Assembly: GCF_002251245.1 (NCBI RefSeq)
Contig: NZ_NPJG01000042.1
Span: 124,001-188,000 of the forward strand
Reading direction: 5' to 3'
Origin: Prevotella sp. P5-92
Lineage (GTDB): Bacteria > Bacteroidota > Bacteroidia > Bacteroidales > Bacteroidaceae
Length of the DNA stretch: 64,000 bases
Positions 18,817 to 27,868 of this stretch are shown here, in pieces. A program made the translations under genes and the position numbers. The notes below the pieces were generated by a model, which was given only the letters and a program-made list of their open reading frames with translations, was not told where the DNA came from and did no database searches. The number at the start of each line of letters is the position of its first letter. Position 1 is the stretch's first letter.

Positions 18817-20145
18817 TTAAAGGAATTTGATGGTGCCGGGCGAGCCTTCATGGAGCTCTTCCACTACAAGTTCAGGAGCCGTCACTTTGATGTTTGAGAG
18901 GCTGTTGATACTCTCGAGAATCTCCTTTGTGCGCTTGTATGTAGGCGTGTCCTCAACCTTGGCTATGACATTGTCGTTGTCGAGGTCTTCGGGATGGAAG
19001 AGGTAGATGTGTGGACGGCGCTTGTACTTCTTGTTGTTGCCCTCGTTGCCATAGTATTGGTTGCGGCGCTCCTGACGTTCGGCGGCGCGCTCCTGTTCCT
19101 CGGCGATGCGGTTAGCTTCCTCTTGGGTGTGGCGCTTGATATGCCCGTGCATGCCATCTACGTTCTCTATGCCGAAGCCAGTGGCAAGAATGGTCACCTT
19201 CACCTTCTTGCCCAGTTCGGGATCGGTGGCGATACCCCATTTTATCTCGAAGTCGCCAAACTTAGCCATGAAGTCGTTGACGTCGTTCATCTCCTCCATG
19301 AGCAGTCCGTCTTTCGAGTCTTTGTTGCCGCAGAACGAGATGTTGAGCAGGATCTTCTTCGACTTAAACACGTTGTTGTCATTGAGCAGGGGCGAGTTGA
19401 GAGCGTCGTCGATTGCCTTCTTTACGCGTCCTTCGCCTTCGCCGTAACCCGTGGACATGATGGCCACTCCTCCGTCTTTTAGCACGGTCTTCACGTCATT
19501 GAAGTCGAGGTTGATGAGTCCGTGGACGGTAATAATCTCGGCGATGCTCTTTGCGGCTATGCTAAGCGTGTCGTCAGCCTTGCCGAAGGCGTCGAGCACG
19601 GTCAGTTCTGGATAGATCTCGCGCAGACGCTCGTTGTTTATCACGAGCAGGGCATCTACATTTTTTGACATCTGTTCCACGCCGTCGAGAGCTTGGTCTA
19701 TCTTGCGGTCGCCCTCGAAGCGGAACGGTATGGTGACGATGCCGACGGTGAGTATGTCCATCTCCTTTGACACGCGTGCAATGACCGGAGCGGCTCCTGT
19801 GCCGGTGCCACCGCCCATGCCGGCTGTGATAAATGTCATGCGTGTGCCGTCGTTGAGCATGCGCTTGATGTCGTCGATGCTCTCCTCGGCTGCTACGCGA
19901 GCTTTCTCGGGCTTGTTGCCGGCTCCGAGTCCCTCTTTGCCGAGCTGTAGGTGGACGGGCACAGGCGAGTCGTTGAGAGCCTGTGCGTCGGTGTTGCAGA
20001 GTACGAAAGTAACGTCGTGGATACCTTCTCTATACATGTGATTGACGGCATTACCACCGCCTCCGCCAACGCCGATGACCTTTATGATGCTATGTTCTTT
20101 CTCTGGTGACCCGAAGTCAACCATGGGTATATTATTGTCTGTCAT
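18817..20145 (-). CDS. ftsZ: Cell division GTPase FtsZ
   Basis: A 442-residue tubulin homologue that forms the division ring. The nucleotide motifs are KVIGVGGGGGNAVNHM (about 22-37) and GGGTGTGAAP (about 111-120), and the T7 loop is LDFNDVKTVL. After the conserved core (to about 320) comes a charged, Arg/Glu-rich linker of about 100 residues that ends in a variable tail; the short E. coli-type C-terminal peptide is not obvious. It lies 54 bases downstream of ftsA in the usual order. Confidence 0.96.
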   Translation of the reverse strand: MTDNNIPMVDFGSPEKEHSIIKVIGVGGGGGNAVNHMYREGIHDVTFVLCNTDAQALNDSPVPVHLQLGKEGLGAGNKPEKARVAAEESIDDIKRMLNDGTRMTFITAGMGGGTGTGAAPVIARVSKEMDILTVGIVTIPFRFEGDRKIDQALDGVEQMSKNVDALLVINNERLREIYPELTVLDAFGKADDTLSIAAKSIAEIITVHGLINLDFNDVKTVLKDGGVAIMSTGYGEGEGRVKKAIDDALNSPLLNDNNVFKSKKILLNISFCGNKDSKDGLLMEEMNDVNDFMAKFGDFEIKWGIATDPELGKKVKVTILATGFGIENVDGMHGHIKRHTQEEANRIAEEQERAAERQERRNQYYGNEGNNKKYKRRPHIYLFHPEDLDNDNVIAKVEDTPTYKRTKEILESINSLSNIKVTAPELVVEELHEGSPGTIKFL

Positions 20146-20199
20146 ATCTGTCGAAAATAAATATGGTTTGTTAAAATACTTACAACTCCCTTCGCCGCC

Positions 20200-21666
20200 T
20201 TATTCTTCTGCCATGTCTGAAGCCACCTTCTTAAACCATCTGATGGCCTTGTTGAGCGGACTGTTGCGGCGTTTCTCCTCAGCTATGCGCTTAGCCTCTT
20301 CCTCCTCCTTGCGCTTGCGTTCAGCCTCTTCTTCCTCACGCCTGCGCTCCTCTTCCTCGCGCTTGCGCTGTGCTTCTTCCTCGGCTTTTCGCTTCTCGGC
20401 TTCGGTAGGTACGACGCCCGGTTTTTTGGCGGTGTCAGCGCGTTGTGAGAGGCTGATGGGACCATTTAGCGAGGTTGCAGATGCCGTGTCAAAGAGGTTG
20501 GTGGGATCCACCTCCACGCCGGCGCAGTTTTGGTCGCCCTTGATGAGCAGTCCGAGTAGGGTGTTCATCATGCCGTTTTTGGCATTGATGTCGGCGTTGG
20601 TCGATTTGATGGTGTGGTTTACAAACTTCGCTACGCGTATCTTGTCGAGGTGAGTGTAGTTGTAGAACGCCTTCTCGATGTTCTTGATATTTGATCCGCC
20701 ACCAGTGAGGATGATGCCGCCGAGGAGGAGTTTCTCGTAGTAGTCGGAAGGAATCTGGTTCCACACGTTCTCGATGATTTCCTCGAGTCGGCCTTCCACG
20801 ATCTCGATAAACTTACGGCTGTCAACCTCGCGGTCGCCGTCGATGGGCAGTTTGAGGTTGTTGTCGATCTCGTTGTTGTCGGTATAGGCGCAGCCATACT
20901 TCAGCTTCATCTTCTCAGCTTCGCTTTCCTCTATCTGTAGCGATGCTATGTCCTTGGTGATGTTGTGGCTGCCAAGAGGAATGACTGCAAGATGTCGCAA
21001 GATGTTCTTGTTATAGACGCTCACCGTGGTTGTGTCAGCGCCGATGTCAACCAAGGCGCAACCAGAGCGCTTCTCGGTCTCGGTGAGCACGCTGTCGGCC
21101 AGAGCAATGGGCGAGATATACATCTGTGCCACGTTGACTCCAGCGTTCTCGAAACACTTGTTAAGGTTCTTGTAGAAAGTGTTGCGTTGCAGTATGTTGA
21201 GGAAGTTGCCTTCGAGATGTGTGCATTGTATGCCTACGGGGTCGGTCTGATATTGTGCATCGACCTTGTATTCCTGTATGGCCACGTCGAGTATCTCTTG
21301 GTCGGGATATTTTATGGTGTTGTTGGCGTCCATGAGGTCGATGACCATCTGTTCGGTGACCTTTGTGTCGGCGGGAAGTTCCTTAGTGATGACATTCCTC
21401 ACGCTGCGAATAGACTGTCCTCCCACACCCACATAGACGCGAGTGATCTCTGTCTTGAGCTGGTTTGTAAGTTTTTTTACTATGTTTGATATGCAGAGGG
21501 CGGTCTTGTCGATGTTGTAAACCACGCCCTTGCGGATGAATGATGACGACTCCTCCTTTACCACGGCGAGCACGTTGATGCTACCGTCGAGGTTCTTCTG
21601 TCCTGCGATACCTGTCACCTTAGATGATCCAAGTTCTATTGCTACGATAAATTCCTTTGTTGCCAT
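20200..21666 (-). CDS. ftsA: Cell division protein FtsA with long charged C-terminal extension
   Basis: A 488-residue actin-like protein that ties FtsZ filaments to the membrane. The N-terminus FIVAIELGSSKVTGIAG is the phosphate-1 motif, SGCALVDIGADTTTVSVYN the phosphate-2 region and GGIILTGGGSNIKNIEKAFY the adenosine motif. The family is usually near 420 residues; here about 414-467 is an almost uninterrupted Glu/Arg/Lys stretch, probably a single alpha helix or coiled coil. The amphipathic membrane-targeting helix NKAIRWFKKVASDM is kept at the very end. It sits between ftsQ and ftsZ. Confidence 0.95.
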   Translation of the reverse strand: MATKEFIVAIELGSSKVTGIAGQKNLDGSINVLAVVKEESSSFIRKGVVYNIDKTALCISNIVKKLTNQLKTEITRVYVGVGGQSIRSVRNVITKELPADTKVTEQMVIDLMDANNTIKYPDQEILDVAIQEYKVDAQYQTDPVGIQCTHLEGNFLNILQRNTFYKNLNKCFENAGVNVAQMYISPIALADSVLTETEKRSGCALVDIGADTTTVSVYNKNILRHLAVIPLGSHNITKDIASLQIEESEAEKMKLKYGCAYTDNNEIDNNLKLPIDGDREVDSRKFIEIVEGRLEEIIENVWNQIPSDYYEKLLLGGIILTGGGSNIKNIEKAFYNYTHLDKIRVAKFVNHTIKSTNADINAKNGMMNTLLGLLIKGDQNCAGVEVDPTNLFDTASATSLNGPISLSQRADTAKKPGVVPTEAEKRKAEEEAQRKREEEERRREEEEAERKRKEEEEAKRIAEEKRRNSPLNKAIRWFKKVASDMAEE

Positions 21667-21672
21667 CTTACG

Positions 21673-22431
21673 TTATATTGAACTGTTATTTTGTTTTTTC
21701 TTTTTGCAAATTATCTGGTTGTCGAAAGCCATGTTGATGTGCGAGTATTTGTTCCATCCCGCCTGGCTGAGTCCGTATCGGTAGAACATCTCCAGCCGGT
21801 GCAGTTTCTTGCCAATGTCAACGGGTTGCCCGAGATAGACTATATGTTCGCCCACGCGTGGAGCCATCTCGATGGTGCCGTCTGCCAACACGTGGAGCTG
21901 TTCTATCTGGTTTTGCCAGAACTTGTCGGCGAGGATGGCGTTGCCCACTTTGGCAAGCACCTTGCTTGCGTAGCGGCGGTTGATGTTGCCGGTGGCGACG
22001 ATGATGTCTGAGCAGTACTTCATGTTGGCCATATATCCGCCTTTGCTGTCGATGTAGTAGTCGTCGCCAGTGTCGGCTTTGATATGTAGCACTGGTGTGC
22101 GCTGAGCGAGCGAGATAATAACAAAACCGCTCTGTGTCTTGTAGCTCTGCGCATCGCTAATGAATGAGTTGGTCTTGAGCACTTCCTCGATGTGTCTGAC
22201 GTCGATGTCAGCCATGGGCTTTGCTAGCGGGTAGGCGTTTTGCCGCACGAGGAGACGTTTTATCTCGTCGGCGTTGAGGAAGCCATTGACAACGTCGTCC
22301 TTGATCTCAATCTTCACTTGTGAACACACGATGGCCTTGTCGTCGAGCCTGTTGAATGAGGTGACGGCAAACAGCAGATAGACTGCCAAGACTGTGTCTA
22401 AGATGATGAGAATGACCTTTTTCCAGTTCAT
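21673..22431 (-). CDS. ftsQ: Cell division protein FtsQ
   Basis: A 252-residue bitopic membrane protein, recognised mainly by position between murC and ftsA and by its form. There is a short cytoplasmic N-terminus, one transmembrane segment (VILIILDTVLAVYLLFAV, about 6-23), then a periplasmic POTRA-like part (VNGFLNADEIKRLLVRQNAY) and the FtsQ region with TPVLHIKADTGDDYYIDSKG. It bridges early and late divisome proteins. Only 6 bases separate it from ftsA. Confidence 0.87.
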   Translation of the reverse strand: MNWKKVILIILDTVLAVYLLFAVTSFNRLDDKAIVCSQVKIEIKDDVVNGFLNADEIKRLLVRQNAYPLAKPMADIDVRHIEEVLKTNSFISDAQSYKTQSGFVIISLAQRTPVLHIKADTGDDYYIDSKGGYMANMKYCSDIIVATGNINRRYASKVLAKVGNAILADKFWQNQIEQLHVLADGTIEMAPRVGEHIVYLGQPVDIGKKLHRLEMFYRYGLSQAGWNKYSHINMAFDNQIICKKKKQNNSSI

Positions 22432-22480
22432 GTGTCCTGTGTGTGACTGATTGATGATGTTGGAGTGTTATGTTTTTTCA

Positions 22481-23857
22481 TTAAGCTCTTTCGAGCAGGA
22501 TCTTTGTGATTTGCGGTACGTAGTTGTCGAGGTCGCCTGCTCCGAGCACGACGAGCACCTCGAAATCGTTGTTTTTGACATAGTCGAGCACCTCGTCTTT
22601 TGCTATCATCACCTTGCCGACGCCCTCCTTGAGATTGTCGTAGATGAGGCGTGATGTGATGCCGGGGATTGGTTCCTCGCGTGCAGGATAGATGTCGCAG
22701 AGTACCACTTCGTCGAGCAGGCTGAGGCTATTGGCGAAGTCGCGGTAGAAGTCGCGTGTGCGGGTGTAGAGATGCGGTTGGAAGATGGCGGTGATCTTCT
22801 TGTCGCGATACAGTTCCCTGATGCTCTTTGCGCTTTGGTATATCTCCTGTGGATGGTGGGCATAGTCGCTGAGGAAGACGAGGCGAGGCGTTTTGATCTT
22901 GAAGTCAAAGCGGCGGTCAACGCCACCATAAGACATGATGCCGTACTTAAGCTCCTCAGCAGTGCATCCCGCCAACTGTGCCATTGCCATTGCCCCCACG
23001 CTGTTTTCTATGTTGATCGGGATCGGCTGTCCGAGTTTCACGCCCTTGACACACTCTATCGGGGAGATGAAGTCGAACGTGATCTCGCCGTTGGCGATGA
23101 CGATGTTCTCGGCATGGAAGTCGCCCTCATCTCGGCTGTATTCGTATCTTGTCACGCCATCTTGCAGTTCTTCCTGCATCTCCAGTCCTTTTCTTATTAT
23201 GAGTGCTCCTCCAGGCTGGATGAGCGTGGAGTAGTGGCGGAAACTGTCGAGATAAGCCTCTTTGGAGCCGTAGATGTCGAGATGGTCGGGGTCGGTGGAG
23301 GTGATCACGCTAATCCACGGGCGTAGCCAATGGAAAGAGCGGTCAAACTCGTCGGCTTCTATCACCACATAGTCGCTTTTTGAAAGAATATAGTTTGTGC
23401 CGTAGTTCTTTGAGATGCCTCCGAGGAAGGCGTTGCAGTCTATATGGCTCTGGTGGAGGATATGTGCGCAGATGGTGGATGTTGTGGTTTTGCCGTGAGT
23501 GCCAGCCACGCAAAGTCCCTTATGGGTGCGGGTGAGTGCTCCGAGCACCTGTGCACGCTTTCTGATGTTGAAGTTGTGTTCGCGGAAGAAAACGAGTTCC
23601 TTATGGTCGGCGGGAATGGCTGGAGTATATACCACAAGGCATTTCTCCGGGCTCTTGCATACGTGGGGAATCTCGTCGATATTCTCCTCGTAGTGGATGA
23701 GTATGCCCTCCTTCTCCAGTTGGTGGGTAAGAGGCGTGGGAGTCTTGTCGTAGCCTGCCACGACGACGCCTTTGCTGAGGAAGTAGCGTGCTATTGCGCT
23801 CATGCCTATTCCTCCTACTCCGATGAAATATACTGCATTTATGTCTTTAATATCCAT
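22481..23857 (-). CDS. murC: UDP-N-acetylmuramate--L-alanine ligase
   Basis: A 458-residue Mur ligase that adds L-Ala to UDP-MurNAc in the cytoplasm. GVGGIGMSAIARYFLSKG marks the N-terminal nucleotide-sugar domain, VAGTHGKTTTSTICAHILHQ is the ATP loop, and VIEADEFDRSFHWLRPWISV and the DYAHHPQEI motif are specific to MurC/Mpl. DYAHHP and the place in the dcw cluster favour MurC over Mpl. It lies between murG and ftsQ. Confidence 0.95.
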   Translation of the reverse strand: MDIKDINAVYFIGVGGIGMSAIARYFLSKGVVVAGYDKTPTPLTHQLEKEGILIHYEENIDEIPHVCKSPEKCLVVYTPAIPADHKELVFFREHNFNIRKRAQVLGALTRTHKGLCVAGTHGKTTTSTICAHILHQSHIDCNAFLGGISKNYGTNYILSKSDYVVIEADEFDRSFHWLRPWISVITSTDPDHLDIYGSKEAYLDSFRHYSTLIQPGGALIIRKGLEMQEELQDGVTRYEYSRDEGDFHAENIVIANGEITFDFISPIECVKGVKLGQPIPINIENSVGAMAMAQLAGCTAEELKYGIMSYGGVDRRFDFKIKTPRLVFLSDYAHHPQEIYQSAKSIRELYRDKKITAIFQPHLYTRTRDFYRDFANSLSLLDEVVLCDIYPAREEPIPGITSRLIYDNLKEGVGKVMIAKDEVLDYVKNNDFEVLVVLGAGDLDNYVPQITKILLERA

Positions 23858-23883
23858 TGTCGTAAGTGTTTGTCTGTGTCATG

Positions 23884-25014
23884 TTATCTGTTGTCACCGA
23901 TGTCTTTTCCTGCCAGCTTGAGCACCTCGCGGGCAATGATCTCAGCCGAGTCGGGCAGGGCGAGCTTCTTGATGTTGAGGCAGAGGCTCTTGAGCTTACC
24001 TGGACTGGCCACGGTCTCGAGGGCGAGGTCGAGCAGTTCGTTTGGAGCAACGGCGTCTTTCATTATCATGGCAGCCTGGCGGTTAACGAGCGCCATGGCG
24101 TTTTTCGTCTGGTGGTCTTCAGCCACATTGGGCGAAGGCACGAGGATGACTGGCTTGCCAAGGAGGCAGAACTCTGAGATGCTGCTTGCTCCAGCACGGC
24201 TGATGACGAGGTCGGCAGCCTTGTAAGCCTTTCCCATGTCGCTGATGAAGTCGGTGACGAGAAGGTTGGGGATGGGCTCCATGGTGTCAATCTGTTCACG
24301 AATCTTCGCGTTGTAGTATTTACCCGTCTGCCATATTATCTGCACGTCAGAGTTGCGCACAGTGTCGAGGCGGCGTAGGATGCTCTCGTTGATTGTGCGT
24401 GCGCCAAGGCTACCGCCGACGAAGAGTACGGTCTTCTTCTCCGGGTCGAAGCCGAAGCTTCGCACGGCATCCTCGTGGCTGATGGCTGTGTCGATGAGAT
24501 TCTGTCTCACAGGATTGCCCGTTTTGATAATCTTCTCGGCGGGAAAGAAACGCTCCATGCCGTCGTAAGCCACGCACACTGCCGACGCTTTTTTAGCCAA
24601 GTGCTTGTTGGTGACACCGGCGTAGGAGTTTTGCTCCTGTATCAGACAGGGGATGCCCATGGAGGCTGCAGCATCGAGGGTAGCGCCGCTGGCATATCCG
24701 CCTACTCCCACTGCCACGTCTGGGTTGAACTCGCGCACAATCTTCTTCACCATCATCAGACTCTTGATATAGTCGATGGCTACGCCTACATTCTTCGGCG
24801 ACCACAGCGGACGGATGAGACCTCTTACGGGCAATCCCTTGATCTCGTATCCTGCCTGTGGCACTCTTTGCATCTCCATTCGTCCCTTGGCGCCCACAAA
24901 GAGGATCTTCGCATCTGGTCTTGCGGCCTTGATGGCGTTGGCAATGGAGACAGCTGGGAAGATATGCCCTCCCGTTCCTCCTCCGCTGATGATGACTTTT
25001 ATGCTCTCACTCAT
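23884..25014 (-). CDS. murG: UDP-GlcNAc:lipid I N-acetylglucosaminyltransferase MurG
   Basis: A 376-residue GT28-family transferase that turns lipid I into lipid II at the inner face of the membrane. The N-terminal glycine loop is ISGGGTGGHIFPAVSIANA, the middle has VGVGGYASG and LIQEQNSYAGVTNK, and the second domain has FVGGSLGARTINE and SRAGASSISEFCLLGKPVIL, the UDP-GlcNAc site. It is preceded by a 78-base gap with a possible internal promoter. Confidence 0.96.
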   Translation of the reverse strand: MSESIKVIISGGGTGGHIFPAVSIANAIKAARPDAKILFVGAKGRMEMQRVPQAGYEIKGLPVRGLIRPLWSPKNVGVAIDYIKSLMMVKKIVREFNPDVAVGVGGYASGATLDAAASMGIPCLIQEQNSYAGVTNKHLAKKASAVCVAYDGMERFFPAEKIIKTGNPVRQNLIDTAISHEDAVRSFGFDPEKKTVLFVGGSLGARTINESILRRLDTVRNSDVQIIWQTGKYYNAKIREQIDTMEPIPNLLVTDFISDMGKAYKAADLVISRAGASSISEFCLLGKPVILVPSPNVAEDHQTKNAMALVNRQAAMIMKDAVAPNELLDLALETVASPGKLKSLCLNIKKLALPDSAEIIAREVLKLAGKDIGDNR

Positions 25015-25036
25015 ATTCGTGTTATGTTTTAATGTG

Positions 25037-25044
25037 CAAAATTA
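25037..25044 (-). promoter_or_regulatory. Candidate internal -7 element before murG
   Basis: The minus strand reads TAATTTTG followed by CA, a match to TAnnTTTG, about 23 bases before the murG start. No clear TTTG lies at the -33 distance. It would allow some expression of murG-murC-ftsQAZ independent of the mraZ promoter. Confidence 0.35.
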
Positions 25045-25092
25045 CAAATTTTTTGTCGGATATAGCCCCAGTGAAGGGATTTTTTTTCCATT

Positions 25093-26352
25093 TTAAGTCA
25101 ATTGCTTGACATTTACGGCATTTTCAAGTCGTTTTTTCGCCGAACGGCTGACGCTGAGCAGAATGCCTATATACGCTCCGTTGATGATACATGACGTTCC
25201 ACCCTTGCTTATCAGCGGCAGAGGCTGTCCGGTGACGGGCGCCAATCCTACCGCCACCATCATGTTGAACGTAGCCTGAACCACAAAGAGCAGTGCGATG
25301 CCCATGGCGAGAAACGCCGGGAAGTTGTTCTCGCACCGGTTGGCTATGCGTGCGGTGCGGAAGAGCAGTACGATATATAGAAACACCACGAGCGACGAGC
25401 CTATGATGCCCATCTCCTCGATGATGATGGCATAGATGAAGTCAGAGAAAGCCTGTGAGAGGAAGTCGCGTTCCTCGGAGTTGCCCGGTCCCTTGCCGAT
25501 GATATTGCTCGACACGATGGCGATATTCGCGTGCGCGACTTGCGCGTCTTTGTCGAGGTCGTATTCCTTAGGGTCGTCAGTCTTGGGATTGAGGAACTTG
25601 CGTATGCGTCCCTTCCACGTGCCCGTGCGTTGAAGCCTGGTGATCGGCGCCTTCTGCGTTAGGTCCATTGTCTCGGTCTTGGTGAGATTGCTGTCATCTT
25701 CCTTTGGCTCGTCTGTACTGCGTAGCATGACGATGCCCACCAAGAGGGCGACGGGAATAGTGACTACTGCCATCAGTTTGCCCAACTGCTTTAACGGCAC
25801 ACGGCCGATGAACATCATGAGGAAGATTACGATACACAAAAGTCCTGCAGTTGAAAGGTTTTCTTTGCCTATGAGTGCGGCGAAGGGAATGAGCGGGATG
25901 AGTATGTAGCGCATCGCCTTCTTGTCCGTGATACCACGGTCGGTCTGCATGGCCGACAGAATCTGTGCCGTGGCGAGCACCATCGTCCCCTTAGCTATCT
26001 CCGACGGCTGGAACGTTAGTCCGCCTACTCCTATCACGCGGTTGGCACCGTTGATGGTCTCGCCCGCCACCAGCACCCAGAAGAGCGTGAATACCGAGAT
26101 GAATATCATGAACGGCGTGAACAGCTTGAAATACCGGCATGGGATCATTCCCACCACAACGGCAAATACTATTCCCATAAAGATGGTGCCGGCATGCTTG
26201 AAGATGGGCGAGAAGAAGCTACTTTTGTTGAACGTAAGGGTGCTTGAGGCACTGAACACCTCGACAATGCTTATTATGCAGAGCATAAAAAACACTATCC
26301 AGATGACCTTGTCGCCACCGAAAAGTTTTCCTATTAATTTCTTTTTTGACAT
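25093..26352 (-). CDS. ftsW: Peptidoglycan glycosyltransferase FtsW
   Basis: A 419-residue SEDS-family polymerase with about ten transmembrane helices that builds septal glycan strands from lipid II together with the division PBP. Family marks are GGLTFQPSEIAKGTMVLATA and, near the end, GLAPVTGQPLPLISKGGTSC. A soluble loop of about 80 residues (about 205-285, with KEDDSNLTKTETMDLTQKAP) is longer than in E. coli FtsW. It lies between murD and murG. Confidence 0.94.
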   Translation of the reverse strand: MSKKKLIGKLFGGDKVIWIVFFMLCIISIVEVFSASSTLTFNKSSFFSPIFKHAGTIFMGIVFAVVVGMIPCRYFKLFTPFMIFISVFTLFWVLVAGETINGANRVIGVGGLTFQPSEIAKGTMVLATAQILSAMQTDRGITDKKAMRYILIPLIPFAALIGKENLSTAGLLCIVIFLMMFIGRVPLKQLGKLMAVVTIPVALLVGIVMLRSTDEPKEDDSNLTKTETMDLTQKAPITRLQRTGTWKGRIRKFLNPKTDDPKEYDLDKDAQVAHANIAIVSSNIIGKGPGNSEERDFLSQAFSDFIYAIIIEEMGIIGSSLVVFLYIVLLFRTARIANRCENNFPAFLAMGIALLFVVQATFNMMVAVGLAPVTGQPLPLISKGGTSCIINGAYIGILLSVSRSAKKRLENAVNVKQLT

Positions 26353-26410
26353 CTAACTACTTCTCTTTTTTTCGTTTCTTTTTTGAGGAACATCATGTCG
26401 TGACCGAGCC

Positions 26411-27742
26411 TTATAGACTCCTCACGAACGACTTAAACTGTTCGCCGCGGTCTTCCATGTTCTTGAAGAGATCGAAGCTGGCGCAACATGGACTGAGCAG
26501 CACAGTATCGCCCTCCTCAGCCAGTTCGTAGCACGCCTTCACGCAGTCGGCCATGGAATGGGTGTCGCGCACTGGGATACCGAAGCCGTCGAAGAAGTTG
26601 TGAAGCTTGGTGTTGTCGGCACCGAGATACACGAGAGCCCTGCACTTTTCCTTCACCAGTTCGGTGATGGCGTTGTAGTCGTTGCCCTTGTCCTTGCCGC
26701 CGATGATGAGCACCACCTTGGTGTTCATGCTTTCGAGCGCATACCAGCAAGCATCCACATTGGTGGCCTTAGAATCATTAACGTAATGCACGCCCCTGAT
26801 GGTGGCAACCTTTTCTAGACGGTGTTCCACGCCAGGGAAATCTCCGAGGCTCTTACGTATCACCTCGTTTTTGATACCCGAGATGTCTGACGCTATGCCA
26901 GCGGCGAGGCTGTTGTAGATATTATGCTTGCCCGTAAGGCTCATATCCTCCTGTTCCATATTAAAAGGCACGGGTGTCTCGATTACGTATTCGCCCTCTT
27001 CTATATATCCTATAGAGCCTTTTTCCTTCAGTTCTGAGAATGGATACTTTACCGACTTGATATCGTACTTCTCCAACTCACGTTTTATGATTGGGTCATC
27101 GTTCCAATATATGAATGCGTCGTTGCCGGTCTGGTTCTGTATGATGCGCATCTTCGAATCCACATAGTTCTGCATGCAGTTGTCGTAGCGGTCGAGGTGG
27201 TCGGGGGTGATGTTGAGCAGGATGGCGATGTCGGCACGGAAGTCGTACATGTTGTCAAGCTGGAACGAGCTGAGTTCGATGATGTAGTATTCGTGTGGGT
27301 CTTCTGCCACCTGAAGGGCAAGCGAGTTGCCGATGTTACCCGCCAGACCAGCGTCGTAACCTGCCTCCTTGAAGATGTGGTAGATGAGCGACGTGGTGGT
27401 GGTCTTGCCGTTGCTGCCCGTGATACAGATCATCTTCGAGTCAGTATATCGTCCGGCAAATTCTATCTCGCTGATGATGTGTATCCCCTTTTCCTTAATC
27501 TTTCGTATCATTGGCGCAGTATCGGGGATGCCGGGGCTTTTTATCACCTCGTCGGCATTGAGGATCTTCTCCTCTGTATGTTGTCCTTCCTCCCATTCTA
27601 TGTTGTGACTGTCGAGTTGCTTCTTATATTTGTCCTTGATAGCCGACATGTCTGACACAAACACGTCGAAGCCTTCTTTCTTTGCTAATACTGCAGCTCC
27701 CGCGCCGCTCTCTGCGGCTCCTAGTATAACTATTCTCTTCAT
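26411..27742 (-). CDS. murD: UDP-N-acetylmuramoyl-L-alanine--D-glutamate ligase
   Basis: A 443-residue Mur ligase adding D-Glu. The N-terminal Rossmann domain begins IVILGAAESGAGAAVLAKKE, the ATP loop is ICITGSNGKTTTTSLIYHIF, and HRLEKVATIRGVHYVNDSKA with SKATN and LIIGGKDKGNDY are diagnostic of MurD. It follows mraY after a 126-base spacer that carries the 9-base-period repeat. Confidence 0.96.
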   Translation of the reverse strand: MKRIVILGAAESGAGAAVLAKKEGFDVFVSDMSAIKDKYKKQLDSHNIEWEEGQHTEEKILNADEVIKSPGIPDTAPMIRKIKEKGIHIISEIEFAGRYTDSKMICITGSNGKTTTTSLIYHIFKEAGYDAGLAGNIGNSLALQVAEDPHEYYIIELSSFQLDNMYDFRADIAILLNITPDHLDRYDNCMQNYVDSKMRIIQNQTGNDAFIYWNDDPIIKRELEKYDIKSVKYPFSELKEKGSIGYIEEGEYVIETPVPFNMEQEDMSLTGKHNIYNSLAAGIASDISGIKNEVIRKSLGDFPGVEHRLEKVATIRGVHYVNDSKATNVDACWYALESMNTKVVLIIGGKDKGNDYNAITELVKEKCRALVYLGADNTKLHNFFDGFGIPVRDTHSMADCVKACYELAEEGDTVLLSPCCASFDLFKNMEDRGEQFKSFVRSL

Positions 27743-27778
27743 AGTTTCTTTTTTATCTTTTTCAAGTTTATTTTTTTC

Positions 27779-27868
27779 ATATCCGGGTTCCCTGACTTTC
27801 CTGACTTTCCGGGTTCCCCGGAATCTCCGGACTTTCCAGATCTCCTGGATTATCTAGAATCTTCGGAT
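27779..27868 (-). repeat. Degenerate 9-base-period tandem repeat between mraY and murD
   Basis: Starting at the base after the mraY stop codon, the minus strand falls into about ten 9-base units: ATCCGAAGA, TTCTAGATA, ATCCAGGAG, ATCTGGAAA, GTCCGGAGA, TTCCGGGGA, ACCCGGAAA, GTCAGGAAA, an 8-base GTCAGGGA, then ACCCGGATA. The consensus is about (A/G/T)TCCGGARA. It is transcribed but not translated in the dcw message. A three-unit relative lies at 35118-35146. Confidence 0.8.
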
